Part shown: positions 1-8,263 of the stretch, one piece after another
Layout: every line of letters starts with the position of its first letter
Numbering within the stretch: position 1 is the stretch's first letter
From: Asanoa ishikariensis
GTDB lineage: Bacteria; Actinomycetota; Actinomycetes; Mycobacteriales; Micromonosporaceae
NCBI RefSeq assembly: GCF_900107455.1
Contig: NZ_FNQB01000001.1
Span: 2,294,001 to 2,358,000 of the forward strand
Direction: 5' to 3'
Length of the DNA stretch: 64,000 nt
Notes under the pieces: model-generated
Told to the model about the DNA's origin: nothing
The model's database searches: none
Seen by the model: the letters and a program-made list of their open reading frames with translations, nothing else
Made by a program: the position numbers and the translations under genes

Positions 1-1
1 G

Positions 2-481
2 CGCCGCAACGCCGGGCTGACGGTCGACGAGCTCATCGGTAAGTACCGCACGCTGGTCCCGAAAGCGGTGCGCGGGCGCCAGCGGGTACCGGCCGTCATC
101 CGGCGCCGGACGCTTCCCGAACGCCAACTCGTCGGCGGCCGGCTGGAGCGTTGGACGCTCGGCTATCTCATCGACGTCGTCCTGACCCGCGACCCGTTCA
201 TGCATCGCCTGGACATCCACGCCGCGACTGGTCTACCACCCCAGATCACCGGCGAACACGAAGGCCGCATCATCGACGGCGTCGTACAGGAGTGGGCCGA
301 ACGTCACGGCAGGCCATACACGCTGCACCTGACCGGGCCCGCGGGCGGTCACTGGTCCACCGGAACCGGCGATCCGATCCGCCTGGACGCCCTGGACTTC
401 TGCCGCGTCACGTCCGGGCGACCCGCCGCCACGTCGAACGTCGAGCCCGCCGGACTCCTCACCACCGCGGTGCCGTTCTGA
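2..481 (+). CDS. Maleylpyruvate isomerase/DinB-fold family protein, 5' end cut by the window edge
   Basis: The frame is open from the first bases, so the start lies outside the window. An internal GTG at 68 is unlikely to be the true start, because the coding signal continues upstream of it (RRNAGLTVDELIGKYRTLVP). The C-terminal half contains a helix with VVLTRDPFMHRLDI, as in the mycothiol-dependent maleylpyruvate isomerase (MDMPI) superfamily, and the ending GLLTTAVPF is typical of that superfamily. The metal site lies partly in the missing N-terminus, so activity cannot be judged. Members are thiol-linked isomerases or transferases, mostly of unknown substrate. Family assignment is fairly safe; substrate is unknown. 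Confidence 0.72.
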   Translation, partial: RRNAGLTVDELIGKYRTLVPKAVRGRQRVPAVIRRRTLPERQLVGGRLERWTLGYLIDVVLTRDPFMHRLDIHAATGLPPQITGEHEGRIIDGVVQEWAERHGRPYTLHLTGPAGGHWSTGTGDPIRLDALDFCRVTSGRPAATSNVEPAGLLTTAVPF

Positions 482-549
482 CACCGCGCACTGCCCCGAC
501 AAGACCAGGCCTGCGCATCTCGGCAGAGTCGCTTGTCTAGCCAGTCCCT

Positions 550-891
550 TCACGTGCCGGAGGCAGTTCGTTGATGTTCCGTAAGTGGGTTCACGAACAC
601 GACAGCACCGACCTCCGCCGCCCGGCACGCCTGCGCGATCTCTCGCGCCTTGCCCCGGCTCAGCAGCGTCCGCCGCGAGAACGGCACGGCCATCTTGTGC
701 GCGCCGCCATGCGAGACACCCCGCCGCTGGACGTGCCGGCTCACGACCCGCCCGCCGTGGGCCTCCACATTGGCCGCCAACACGTCGAGCCTCGCGCCGT
801 ACGCCCTATCCTTGGCCGAGAACAGGCCTACGAGCGCCACGTCAGTGCTTGCCAGCACGGAGGTTGGTGGCTCGGTCGGATACTGCCGCAC
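550..891 (-). CDS. Stand-alone HflX N-terminal-domain-like protein (probable fragment)
   Basis: The 113-aa product resembles only the N-terminal, nucleotide-independent domain of the ribosome-associated GTPase HflX. It has an ALVGLFS beta-strand, a region with ANVEAHGGRVVSRHVQRRG, a glycine/serine segment (RTLLSRGKAREI) and then VVFVNPLTEHQRT. The helical linker and the whole G domain with its P-loop are absent, because the frame stops right after EHQRTASGT. GTG at 891 is the assumed start. It could be a decayed hflX paralogue or a genuine single-domain protein. It converges on the gene ending at 481 and has no obvious operon partner. Confidence 0.5.
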   Translation of the reverse strand: MRQYPTEPPTSVLASTDVALVGLFSAKDRAYGARLDVLAANVEAHGGRVVSRHVQRRGVSHGGAHKMAVPFSRRTLLSRGKAREIAQACRAAEVGAVVFVNPLTEHQRTASGT

Positions 892-1064
892 GAGGTCATG
901 CTGTCAGACGCCACACCGGTATGGGCTCGTCGGCCTCGCTCCTGAGCTGCGGCTTGGCCGTGCGCACAGCACGCTGTCGTCGACCCGGATGTGGCGGGGT
1001 ACGAACCGAGAGGCACTGCCGGCCCGAGCTGATACCCGCTGGCGAGTCGGTGCGCGGATTGCCG

Positions 1065-1976
1065 CTATCCAAGGGGCAGTCGACGGGCGGTGACCGAGGT
1101 CTGCCGGGAGGACTCGAGCTGTACGGCGGTCCTGATCAGGCTGGCCAGGGCTGGTGAGCGGCTGTGCGTGGGCCAGGCGATGTGGGTGACGACGGGCGGC
1201 GCGTCGGTCAGCGGGATGGCGGCGTGCTCGGGCCACATCCAGGCGTGCGCGGATTCCGGCACTACCGCGACGGTGCGGCCCAGGGCGACCAGTTGGGCCA
1301 ACTGCGTCTGGTCGTGGATCTCGGGGCCCGGGCCGGGCGCGTACACGCCGTGTCTGGGCCAGCGTGCTCGTGGGAGATCGGGGAGGTCGGTGATGTCGGC
1401 CACGGACAAGGTCTTGCGCGCGGCGAGGGGGTGTCCGGCGGGCAGGACGGCGAGCTGACCCTCGGACATGAGCTCTTCGCTGTCGAACCCGGCGAGGGAG
1501 TTGTACGGCACGTGCATGAGTGCGACGTCGGCGCTGCCGTCGCGTAGCCGTGCTTCCTGGTCGGTCATACGGCACTGCAGGACCTCGACCTCGGCGGCGT
1601 CGGGCTGGGCCGCGTACGCGTCGAGGAGATTCTGGAGCAGTTCGTGAACCGCGGCGGTCTTCACCGCCAGCACCAGACGGTTGCGCGCACCACCCGGGTT
1701 GTCGGCTCCGCCGGCGCGGCGGGTGCGGCGGGCGGCGGCGGTGGCCGCGTCGAGTGTCGCGCGGCCCTCGGACAGCAGCACCCGCCCGGCAGCGGTCAGC
1801 GCGACGCCACGGCGGTTGCGTTCCAGCAGGCAGACGCCGAGGCGCCGTTCGAGCTGCTGGATCGCGCGCGACAGCGGCGGCTGGGCCATGCCGAGACGTT
1901 CGGCGGCCCGGCCGAAGTGCAGCTCCTCGGCGACAGCCACGAAGTACCTCAGCTCGCGGGTCTCCAAGGTATCCAC
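1065..1976 (-). CDS. LysR family transcriptional regulator
   Basis: This 303-aa protein has the usual LysR length. The N-terminal winged helix-turn-helix reads ELRYFVAVAEELHFGRAAERL followed by QPPLSRAIQQLE and LLERNRRGVALT, a textbook LysR DNA-binding domain. The rest is a periplasmic-binding-like effector domain. The frame is open far upstream, but GTG at 1976 puts the HTH at the expected position near residue 5. It is divergent from the SDR gene at 2070 across a 93-bp gap holding a 15-bp palindrome with the T-N11-A LysR box, so it probably controls that gene and itself. The effector is unknown. Confidence 0.9.
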   Translation of the reverse strand: MDTLETRELRYFVAVAEELHFGRAAERLGMAQPPLSRAIQQLERRLGVCLLERNRRGVALTAAGRVLLSEGRATLDAATAAARRTRRAGGADNPGGARNRLVLAVKTAAVHELLQNLLDAYAAQPDAAEVEVLQCRMTDQEARLRDGSADVALMHVPYNSLAGFDSEELMSEGQLAVLPAGHPLAARKTLSVADITDLPDLPRARWPRHGVYAPGPGPEIHDQTQLAQLVALGRTVAVVPESAHAWMWPEHAAIPLTDAPPVVTHIAWPTHSRSPALASLIRTAVQLESSRQTSVTARRLPLG

Positions 1977-1996
1977 CGCCGCAGCGTACGCCACTG

Positions 1997-2011
1997 ATAC
2001 CCACCGGGTAT
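1997..2011. promoter_or_regulatory. Probable LysR operator (ATACCC-ACC-GGGTAT)
   Basis: A perfect inverted repeat with 6-bp arms and a 3-bp centre lies between the divergent LysR and SDR genes. It contains T-N11-A (T1998, A2010), the core of LysR-type binding sites. Its lone position in the shared promoter makes autoregulation and control of the SDR gene likely. Confidence 0.7.
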
Positions 2012-2069
2012 GACAGCGCACTGGATCGGTGTTGGCCCGCGCGCCCACCTGAGACCGAGCCTGTACGGC

Positions 2070-2807
2070 ATGAACGAAGCGAAGATCGCGCTTGTCACTG
2101 GCGCGAACCAGGGAATCGGATATGCGATCGCCACCGGGCTCGGAGCCCTCGGACACCGCGTGGCCGTCGGGGCGCGGGATGCGGGTCGGCGCGAGACCGC
2201 CGTCGAGAAGCTGCGCGCCGCCGGGGTCGACGCGTTCGGCGTGCCGCTGGACGTCACCGGCGACCAGAGCGTCGCCGGCGCCGCGGAAATGATCGAGCGG
2301 GAGGCCGGTCGGCTGGACGTGCTGGTCAACAACGCGGGCATCTCCGGACAGCTCGGTGCGGACTGGGCGCAGGACCCGACCACGCTCGACCTCGACCTGG
2401 TCCGGACGGTTGCGGAGACCAACGTCATCGGCGTGATCCGGGTGACGAACGCGATGCTCCCGCTGCTCCGGCGCTCGTCCTCGCCGCGCATCGTCAACAT
2501 CTCCAGCAGCGTCGGCTCCGTGACCCGGCAGGCTGACCCTGACATCGAGATCGGTCCGGTCATGGCGGCCTACGCGCCGTCGAAGTCGTTTCTCAACGCC
2601 GTGACCGTCCAGTACGCCCGGCGGTTCGCCGATACGAACATCCTGATCAACGCCACCTGCCCGGGCCTGGTCGCGACCGCTTTCAACGGCTTCCACGGCC
2701 CCCGCACCCCCGAGCAGGGCGCGGCTACGGCGATCCGGCTCGCCACGCTGCCCAACGACGGCCCATCCGGCGCGTTCTTCGACGACGAAGGCGTCGTCCC
2801 CTGGTAA
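2070..2807 (+). CDS. Short-chain dehydrogenase/reductase
   Basis: This 245-aa classical SDR should use NAD(P)(H). It has the glycine-rich cofactor loop TGANQGIG near the N-terminus, the NNAG structural motif, a serine in the NISSSVGS strand, and the catalytic tyrosine and lysine in the form YAPSK. An upstream in-frame start at 2010 exists, but ATG at 2070 places the Rossmann strand KIALVTGA directly at the N-terminus as expected. It is divergent from a LysR gene and probably under its control. The substrate cannot be inferred. Members with this LysR neighbour are commonly annotated as carbonyl reductases. Confidence 0.9.
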   Translation: MNEAKIALVTGANQGIGYAIATGLGALGHRVAVGARDAGRRETAVEKLRAAGVDAFGVPLDVTGDQSVAGAAEMIEREAGRLDVLVNNAGISGQLGADWAQDPTTLDLDLVRTVAETNVIGVIRVTNAMLPLLRRSSSPRIVNISSSVGSVTRQADPDIEIGPVMAAYAPSKSFLNAVTVQYARRFADTNILINATCPGLVATAFNGFHGPRTPEQGAATAIRLATLPNDGPSGAFFDDEGVVPW

Positions 2808-2887
2808 GGGATGATCCCTGGTCGGAGATCGAATCGCGTCCAGCTTAACGTCGCGCCCCGTCCCCGGTCACTCGGGCGAAAGACCGT

Positions 2888-4276
2888 GTGCCGGCTGCGG
2901 AGTCGTCCGTAGGGTCGGAGCCTGTCATCGATGCGACCGAGGAGGACGCCCTGCTGGTCGACAAGACCCAACGGCCCGGGAATCACGAGACGACACGTGC
3001 CCGGGTACGCGGCCTGTCCCGCAACCCTGCTCTTCCGGACACCCTGGTGCCCCGGATCCTGGAACACCCCGCCGCCGATCTCGTCGACGTCATCCATCGA
3101 CGCGAGTGGTCCGACGAACTGTTCGACGCCGTTGCCGCCCACAGCGACGTCCGCGTCCGCGAGATGCTCGCCCAAGCTGGTGGGGTCAGCGTGGAGCAGC
3201 GGACCAGAATGGTCGACGATGCGTCGTTCGGTGTGGCGATGGCTCTCCTCGAGGGGCCGTTCACCACGCGACCACAGCCGCTGCCGGTGTGGGCCTACCG
3301 GAAGTTGGCTGAACGTCCTGATGTGAAACGGATGCTGCGGCTCCTGCACCCGAACGAGTTGTCGCGCGCCGCCGTGGCGGCACTCGCGGACGTCGAGGAC
3401 GAGGAGATCGCGTCCTGGGCTCGGCTCACGTCGGGCGGCCAGCCGGAACCGATGACCGTGGAGCGGCTTCGGACGATCGCCGCCGGCGACTCGGTCTGGG
3501 AGAAGGCGAACATCGCACTCGAGCCGGCCCTGCCCGAAGACGTCGTCGCCAGCTTGTCCGCGCATCCCGAACCCAGAGTCCGCACGTACGTCTCGATGCG
3601 CCCTGAACTCACCGAACAGCAACGCACCGCGATCGGTTCCGAGGTGTCCGAGAACGACCGTCTTCCCCGGCTCGCCTGGGTCCTCGAAGCCGAAGGCGAG
3701 CAGTTGCAAGCCTGTGTGTCCTCGGCGCACCCGGGGTTGCGCCGAAGCGCCGCCTGCAACAAGAGGCTGTCCGCGGAACAGATCGCGACGCTCGCCGCAG
3801 ACGACGACTTCCCGGTCCGGTTGCTCCTCTGCGAGAACCAGGATGCCGTGTCGACAGACCTCGTCGTGCGCACCTATCTGGAGGCGCGGGTCATCACCCG
3901 CGGCCAACTGCTGTCGCATGCGGCGATCGTCGGCGCGGACCTGACGCGGTACGCCGATTCGCCGCACTGGGGTGCGCGTGCCCTGGTCGTCCTCGATCGC
4001 CGCGCGCCGGCCGAGCTGATCGAACGCCTGAGCCGGGACGAGCACCCTGGTGTAAGGAACTGGGTCGCCGGCGACAAGCGGCTGTCCCAGGACCGGCTGC
4101 TCGAGTTGTTCGAGGCTCCGGAGACCACCGAGGCCGCCGCCGCCAACCCGAACCTGCCCGTCGAGCTCATGGCGGCGATCCTCGAGGCGCCGATCGACGC
4201 AGACGGCCCGCCGGAGGACAAGGTCCTGGTGCTGGGACACACCATGCCGACACACGAGCCGATCCCCGAACTCTGA
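2888..4276 (+). CDS. Leucine-rich-repeat-variant/HEAT-like repeat protein
   Basis: The 462-aa cytoplasmic protein has no signal peptide or membrane segment. It is built from repeating helical units of about 20-30 residues in which an NPxLP or HPxxxVR element precedes a helix, for example SRNPALPDTLVPRILEH, SAHPEPRVRTYVSMRPELT and NPNLPVELMAAILEA. This pattern is typical of leucine-rich-repeat-variant or HEAT-like solenoids common in actinomycetes. Such proteins probably act as binding scaffolds; no enzymatic motif is visible. The start (GTG 2888) is uncertain because several GTG codons lie close together. A strong hairpin follows the stop. Confidence 0.65.
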   Translation: MPAAESSVGSEPVIDATEEDALLVDKTQRPGNHETTRARVRGLSRNPALPDTLVPRILEHPAADLVDVIHRREWSDELFDAVAAHSDVRVREMLAQAGGVSVEQRTRMVDDASFGVAMALLEGPFTTRPQPLPVWAYRKLAERPDVKRMLRLLHPNELSRAAVAALADVEDEEIASWARLTSGGQPEPMTVERLRTIAAGDSVWEKANIALEPALPEDVVASLSAHPEPRVRTYVSMRPELTEQQRTAIGSEVSENDRLPRLAWVLEAEGEQLQACVSSAHPGLRRSAACNKRLSAEQIATLAADDDFPVRLLLCENQDAVSTDLVVRTYLEARVITRGQLLSHAAIVGADLTRYADSPHWGARALVVLDRRAPAELIERLSRDEHPGVRNWVAGDKRLSQDRLLELFEAPETTEAAAANPNLPVELMAAILEAPIDADGPPEDKVLVLGHTMPTHEPIPEL

Positions 4277-4284
4277 CCGCACTG

Positions 4285-4315
4285 CGATGGACCTCGCGGG
4301 CCGCGAGGTCCATCG
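4285..4315. terminator. Bidirectional hairpin terminator
   Basis: There are perfect 15-bp arms (CGATGGACCTCGCGG and its complement) around a 1-base centre, between two convergent genes ending at 4276 and 4328. There is no clear U-tract on either side, as is common in high-GC actinomycetes. Confidence 0.75.
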
Positions 4316-4327
4316 TTGCGGTGTCGG

Positions 4328-5494
4328 TCAACCCAGGCGAATGCGGAACCTGGTGGTGTCGTTGCCGGGGTCGAGGTCGCTGATCGACTTGTTGTTGTCC
4401 ACGCCTATCACGACCAACCAGGCCCCGACTTCGCCGCCTGTGGTGTTCGCGTCGAAGCTGACCTTGATTGTCTTCTTGGCCGACTGGCCGGGTGCCAGCG
4501 GTGCTTGGTACGTCCCGTAACTGCCCCAGGCCCAGAAAGGTATCTGGCCGGCGCACTTGAACGTGCAGTCGCCGAAGCCGACCTGGAACCGCCCGGAGGA
4601 GTTTGGCCCGTTGTTCTTGACGGTGACTGTCATGGTTCCGGAGCGCTTGCCGTCGGTCGCCGGTCCGAGCGTCACGTCGGACACGCTCACCTTGAGGTCG
4701 GTCACGCTGTCCGGATCGCCGAACACGGTTGGCCCACCGAGTTGCGTGAACTTCGTGCCATTCCAGCGATACGCGCGCTGCTGGTGCTGCTCCCGACTGA
4801 CCGGCGTATCGCAGCACGCGATCATGTCCGAGACATCGGCGGTGATGCCGCCCTGGGCGCGTACCCGGATGTCACGAATGTTGAGTTTGTAGCCTTCGCC
4901 GACAACCTGGCCGATGGGACGGATCTTTCCGGCGGCATCGCGGTCGAAGGCGACGACCTGGCTCGTCGGCACCTCCCCGATCTGGCAGAGGAGCAGCGCC
5001 GCGGTTTCCCGGCCTGGGTCGTCGTCGAGGTTGGTGTGAACGACCTTCGCTATCCACGCCTTCCCCTGCGAATGCGGATTCGCGGTCGCCAGCCGCACGT
5101 GCGTGGCCGGGCACAGCTCGTTGCTGAACGCCGGAATGTCGACCGCGGTGGAGCCCAGTTGCTTCAGCGTGATCACTCCGTCCGGCGTCACGGGCGACGA
5201 CGGCCGGCTCGGAGTCGGCGTGGCCGTCGGTGTGGGCGACTCGACCGGCCCTGGCGTGAGCGAGTCGGCGGGTGCGGGCGGCGGGTTGTTGCCGTGTGGG
5301 TCGGCGGCGAAGGCCGCGATGGGCACGGCGATCACCAACGCGCCGAGGACGCTGAGCGTGGCCAGACGTACGGTGCGGCGGTGCTTGATGGTGGCTCGGG
5401 CCGCTGCCGCGCCCGGCGTCAGGCTCGGGTTGTCCGCCTCGGCAGCGCGGAAGTCGCCGAGGGCGTCGTTGATCAGATCGTCGAACTCAGACAT
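4328..5494 (-). CDS. Single-pass membrane protein with CARDB-like domain, probable ECF anti-sigma partner
   Basis: The 388-aa protein has a cytoplasmic head of about 44 residues (MSEFDDLINDALGDFRAAE onward), one membrane helix (VRLATLSVLGALVIAVPIAAF), a proline/threonine-rich linker and a large extracytoplasmic part. The C-terminal 120 residues (VSVSDVTLGP, MTVTVKNNGPN, PLAPGQSAKKTIKVSF) look like a CARDB-type Ig-like domain. It starts inside the end of the upstream ECF sigma gene (8-bp overlap). That arrangement is typical of sigma/anti-sigma pairs, so its head probably binds that sigma factor. No classical zinc anti-sigma HxxxCxxC motif is present, so the role is inferred from context. Confidence 0.7.
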   Translation of the reverse strand: MSEFDDLINDALGDFRAAEADNPSLTPGAAAARATIKHRRTVRLATLSVLGALVIAVPIAAFAADPHGNNPPPAPADSLTPGPVESPTPTATPTPSRPSSPVTPDGVITLKQLGSTAVDIPAFSNELCPATHVRLATANPHSQGKAWIAKVVHTNLDDDPGRETAALLLCQIGEVPTSQVVAFDRDAAGKIRPIGQVVGEGYKLNIRDIRVRAQGGITADVSDMIACCDTPVSREQHQQRAYRWNGTKFTQLGGPTVFGDPDSVTDLKVSVSDVTLGPATDGKRSGTMTVTVKNNGPNSSGRFQVGFGDCTFKCAGQIPFWAWGSYGTYQAPLAPGQSAKKTIKVSFDANTTGGEVGAWLVVIGVDNNKSISDLDPGNDTTRFRIRLG

Positions 5495-6020
5495 TGCTCC
5501 TGCCTTCCTTGCGCTCCGCCAACTGCTTGCCCAGTGCCGCACGACCCCGGCTCAGCCAGCTTTTGACCGTTCCCTCCGCGACGTCCTCCTGCGCGGCGAT
5601 CTCGGCTACCGACAGGTCGCCGATGTAGTGCAGCACCACGGCCTTGCGCAGTTGCGCCGGGATCTTCGCGAGCGCCGCGACCAGAACGATGCGGTCGGGC
5701 GACGGCCCCTCGGCGTGCTGCTCCCGCTGCCCGCGCAGAAAGTTCAGCGCGGTTTTGCGGCGGCGAAACCGGCTCGAGGCCAGGTTCCACGCGACCCGCC
5801 TGACCCAGGCATAGGGATCCTGATACGTACTGATGGTCTTCCACCTGCTGTATGCCCGGCACAACGCCTCCTGCACGACGTCCTGTGCTTCGGCGCGGTC
5901 TCCGAGGTAAGCGAAGAGCTGCGATCGCAATACCGGAAACGTCGCCGTGTAGAACTCGTCGAAGTCGCGCTGGACGTCGGCGATTGGAATTGCATCGCTG
6001 CGTGTCATCGTTCCGGTCAC
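5487..6020 (-). CDS. ECF RNA polymerase sigma factor, SigE-like family
   Basis: This 177-aa group 4 sigma factor has region 2 (DFDEFYTATFPVLRSQLFAYL, GDRAEAQDVVQEALCRAYSRW), a short linker and region 4 (LAKIPAQLRKAVVLHYIGDL and the HTH SVAEIAAQEDVAEGTVKSWL). It resembles the SigE-like family abundant in Streptomyces and relatives. GTG at 6020 has a GGAGG element about 9 bases upstream; ATG 6008 is an alternative. It overlaps the next gene, encoding a membrane partner, by 8 bp, so the two are likely translationally coupled and act together in a cell-surface response. Confidence 0.9.
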   Translation of the reverse strand: MTGTMTRSDAIPIADVQRDFDEFYTATFPVLRSQLFAYLGDRAEAQDVVQEALCRAYSRWKTISTYQDPYAWVRRVAWNLASSRFRRRKTALNFLRGQREQHAEGPSPDRIVLVAALAKIPAQLRKAVVLHYIGDLSVAEIAAQEDVAEGTVKSWLSRGRAALGKQLAERKEGRSNV

Positions 6021-6126
6021 ACTGTCCTTCCTCCCCTGTCGTCACCCGTCGTCGAGCGAGCACCTCACACACGCGTGATCGCGACGATGGGTTGCGAAGA
6101 TTTCTTAGGCATCCGTTCCGCGTGAC

Positions 6127-6840
6127 CTAAGCGGTGCGAACCGCGCAGAGTGCGGCCACCTCGTCCGGGTTGGTCTCGAAGTGGTCGTAGCCGGGCGGGA
6201 CGCCGGCGCCCGCGTAAGACAGGTCGCCGGCTCGGGCGGTGCCCGCGGGTCGGCGGGGCGCCGCGTGCAGGTCGCCGACGCCGGTCGCGGCGACGACGAG
6301 CGCGGCGTTGGCGGCCCGCACTCCGCCGCACGCCATCACGGTGACCCTTGTCCGGGTGGCCAGTTCCCTGATGAGTGGCGCACCGTCGAGGGCGGACCGG
6401 CGCCGGCCCGAGGTCAGCACCCGCGTGGAACCCAGGTCCGCCAACCGGTCCAGGGCCTGACGGGAGTCCGCGCTGACGTCGATGGCGCGGTGGAACGTCG
6501 TCTCCAGCCCCTCGGCGGCGTCGACGAACCTGGCACAGGCGGCCGCGACCGTGCCGTCGCCGGCCAGCGCGCCGACGACCACGCCCGCCGCGCCGCACCG
6601 ACGCGCGACGGCGATGTCCCGGACGACGAGGTCCACCTCGTCGCGCGAGTAGTGGAAGTCGCCGGGTCGCGGCCGCACCAGGACGTGCACCTCGGCCAGT
6701 TCGGCGGCGGCCTCGATGAGCGCGGCGCTCGGGGTGAGGCCGCCGTCGGACAGGCCGGCGCACAGCTCGACGCGCGCGGCGCCGGCCCTGGCGGCGACCC
6801 GTACGCCGGCGACCGACTCGACACTGATCTCGATGCGCAT
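6127..6840 (-). CDS. cutC: Copper homeostasis protein CutC family
   Basis: The 237-aa TIM-barrel protein begins with IEISVESVAGVRVAARAGA and ARVELCAGLSDGGLTPS, the hallmark of CutC. Further family motifs are RPRPGDFHYS, GVVVGAL, TFHRAIDV, RVLTSG and ACGGV. CutC was named for copper tolerance in E. coli, but its biochemical function is still unsettled. It lies 31 bp downstream of an AraC-type regulator on the same strand and is probably co-transcribed with it. The length matches the family. Confidence 0.9.
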   Translation of the reverse strand: MRIEISVESVAGVRVAARAGAARVELCAGLSDGGLTPSAALIEAAAELAEVHVLVRPRPGDFHYSRDEVDLVVRDIAVARRCGAAGVVVGALAGDGTVAAACARFVDAAEGLETTFHRAIDVSADSRQALDRLADLGSTRVLTSGRRRSALDGAPLIRELATRTRVTVMACGGVRAANAALVVAATGVGDLHAAPRRPAGTARAGDLSYAGAGVPPGYDHFETNPDEVAALCAVRTA

Positions 6841-6871
6841 GAGGTCGTGCCCTTCGGGTCCGGGAGGTGGA

Positions 6872-7618
6872 TTAGTACCGCTGCGCGTACCAGGTCGGTG
6901 GCTCGCCGAACATGCTCTTGAAGTCCCGGATGAAGTGGCCCTGGTCGGCGTAGCCGAGGTCCGCCGCCAGCGCGGCCCAGTCGATCGCCCCGCCGGCGGC
7001 CATGCGTGCGGTCACCTCGTGCAGACGGTAGCGGCGGATCACCCACTTGGGCCCGATGCCGACGTACTCCGCGAACAGCCGTTGCAGCCCCCGCATGCTC
7101 AGCCCCAGCTCGTCGGCGAGGTGTTCGACCCTGGTCACGGCCTTGTCCTTGGCGATCAGCTCGACCGCGGCCACCGCCTGGCGTACCCGGGGATCGTCGT
7201 CGTTCGGCAGGTGTCTCAGGAGGAAGGCATCCACGGTCGGCGCGTCCAGCGTCGTGGGCAGGTCCGGGCCGAACACCTCGGTCGCCGGGACGACGCGGTC
7301 GGTGATCGTCGAGACGGAGGCACCGAGGAACGGGCGGAAGCAGCCCGGCCGGAACGCGACGCCGAAGACGTGATCGCGGCCCTCGAGGACCTTGGTCTGG
7401 TAGCCGCTGGACACCCCGTTGACGTCCGCGCGGCCGCGGCCGAACGACAGGTGCACGTTCGGGTACGGCACGATCTTCTGCCGGTAGGGCTCGGCGTAGT
7501 CCCAGCGAGCCTCCCAGTACCGCTCCACCCACGGCGCGAGCGCCGGCGACGGGAGGTGGAACGCGTGCCGCTGAAACCTGGTCCACGCACTCCGCAGCTC
7601 ACGAACGTCCCGCCCCAC
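6872..7618 (-). CDS. AraC family transcriptional regulator
   Basis: The 248-aa protein has an N-terminal sensory half (PSPALAPWVERYWEARWDY, KIVPYPNVHLSFGRG, GVAFRPGCFRPFL) of the type common in actinobacterial AraC proteins. The C-terminus has two HTH motifs: RVEHLADELGLSMRGLQRLF and WAALAADLGYADQGHFIRDF. The GTG at 7618 was chosen because it starts just before the first conserved helix and leaves a 64-bp divergent promoter to the gene at 7683. It is followed by cutC. The inducer is unknown. Likely targets are cutC and/or the divergent TIGR03086-type gene. Confidence 0.85.
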   Translation of the reverse strand: MGRDVRELRSAWTRFQRHAFHLPSPALAPWVERYWEARWDYAEPYRQKIVPYPNVHLSFGRGRADVNGVSSGYQTKVLEGRDHVFGVAFRPGCFRPFLGASVSTITDRVVPATEVFGPDLPTTLDAPTVDAFLLRHLPNDDDPRVRQAVAAVELIAKDKAVTRVEHLADELGLSMRGLQRLFAEYVGIGPKWVIRRYRLHEVTARMAAGGAIDWAALAADLGYADQGHFIRDFKSMFGEPPTWYAQRY

Positions 7619-7682
7619 ACGGCAAAGTTTATGTCGCCTTTGTTCAATACCCCTCCGGCCCGCCCCGCCTAGCGTTGCCGCT

Positions 7683-8252
7683 ATGTCACACCTTTCCCAC
7701 GCGGCGCAGGCCATGGCCGCGATCGCCCGCACCATCACCGACGACCAGCTCGCCAACAAGACACCGTGCCTGGAGTACGACGTGCGGGCGCTGGTCAACC
7801 ACCTACTGTTCTGGGGGCCGTCGCTCGCCGGCGCCGGCCGCAAGGAGTCCGTTCCGCAGCCGGCGGCCGCCGAGTCCGATGTGGACCTGGCGGCCGGCGA
7901 CTGGCGCGGCGGCCTGCTCGCCCTGCTGGACGACATGACGTCGTCGTGGGCGCCGCCGAGCGCCTGGGAGGGCGAGACGAGCATGGGCACGCCGCAAACG
8001 CTGCCCGCGCCCGTCATGGGCGAGATGATCGTCGGCGAGCTGGCCGTGCACGGCTGGGACCTGGCGGTCGCGACCGGGCAGCGGCTGGAACTACCCGCCG
8101 ACCTGCTGGCACATCTGCACGACACGATTTCCGCCGGCGTGGAGCAGGGACGGGAGATGGGAATGTACGGACCGGAGGTCGCGGTGCCGGCCGACGCGCC
8201 CACCCTGGACCGCATCCTCGGCCTGACCGGCCGTGATCCCGCCTGGGTCTAG
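7683..8252 (+). CDS. TIGR03086-type metal-binding protein (DinB/MDMPI fold)
   Basis: The 189-aa protein has the conserved KTPCLEYDVRALVNHLLFW segment, with the first metal-ligand His in NHLL, and a second ligand region GELAVHGWDLAVATG. Together these identify the TIGR03086 family within the MDMPI/DinB superfamily of mycothiol-linked or metal-dependent proteins found in actinomycetes. The actual reaction is unknown. It is divergent from the AraC gene, and its stop is 12 bp from the stop of the convergent gene at 8264. Confidence 0.85.
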   Translation: MSHLSHAAQAMAAIARTITDDQLANKTPCLEYDVRALVNHLLFWGPSLAGAGRKESVPQPAAAESDVDLAAGDWRGGLLALLDDMTSSWAPPSAWEGETSMGTPQTLPAPVMGEMIVGELAVHGWDLAVATGQRLELPADLLAHLHDTISAGVEQGREMGMYGPEVAVPADAPTLDRILGLTGRDPAWV

Positions 8253-8263
8253 AGGTTGGCGCT

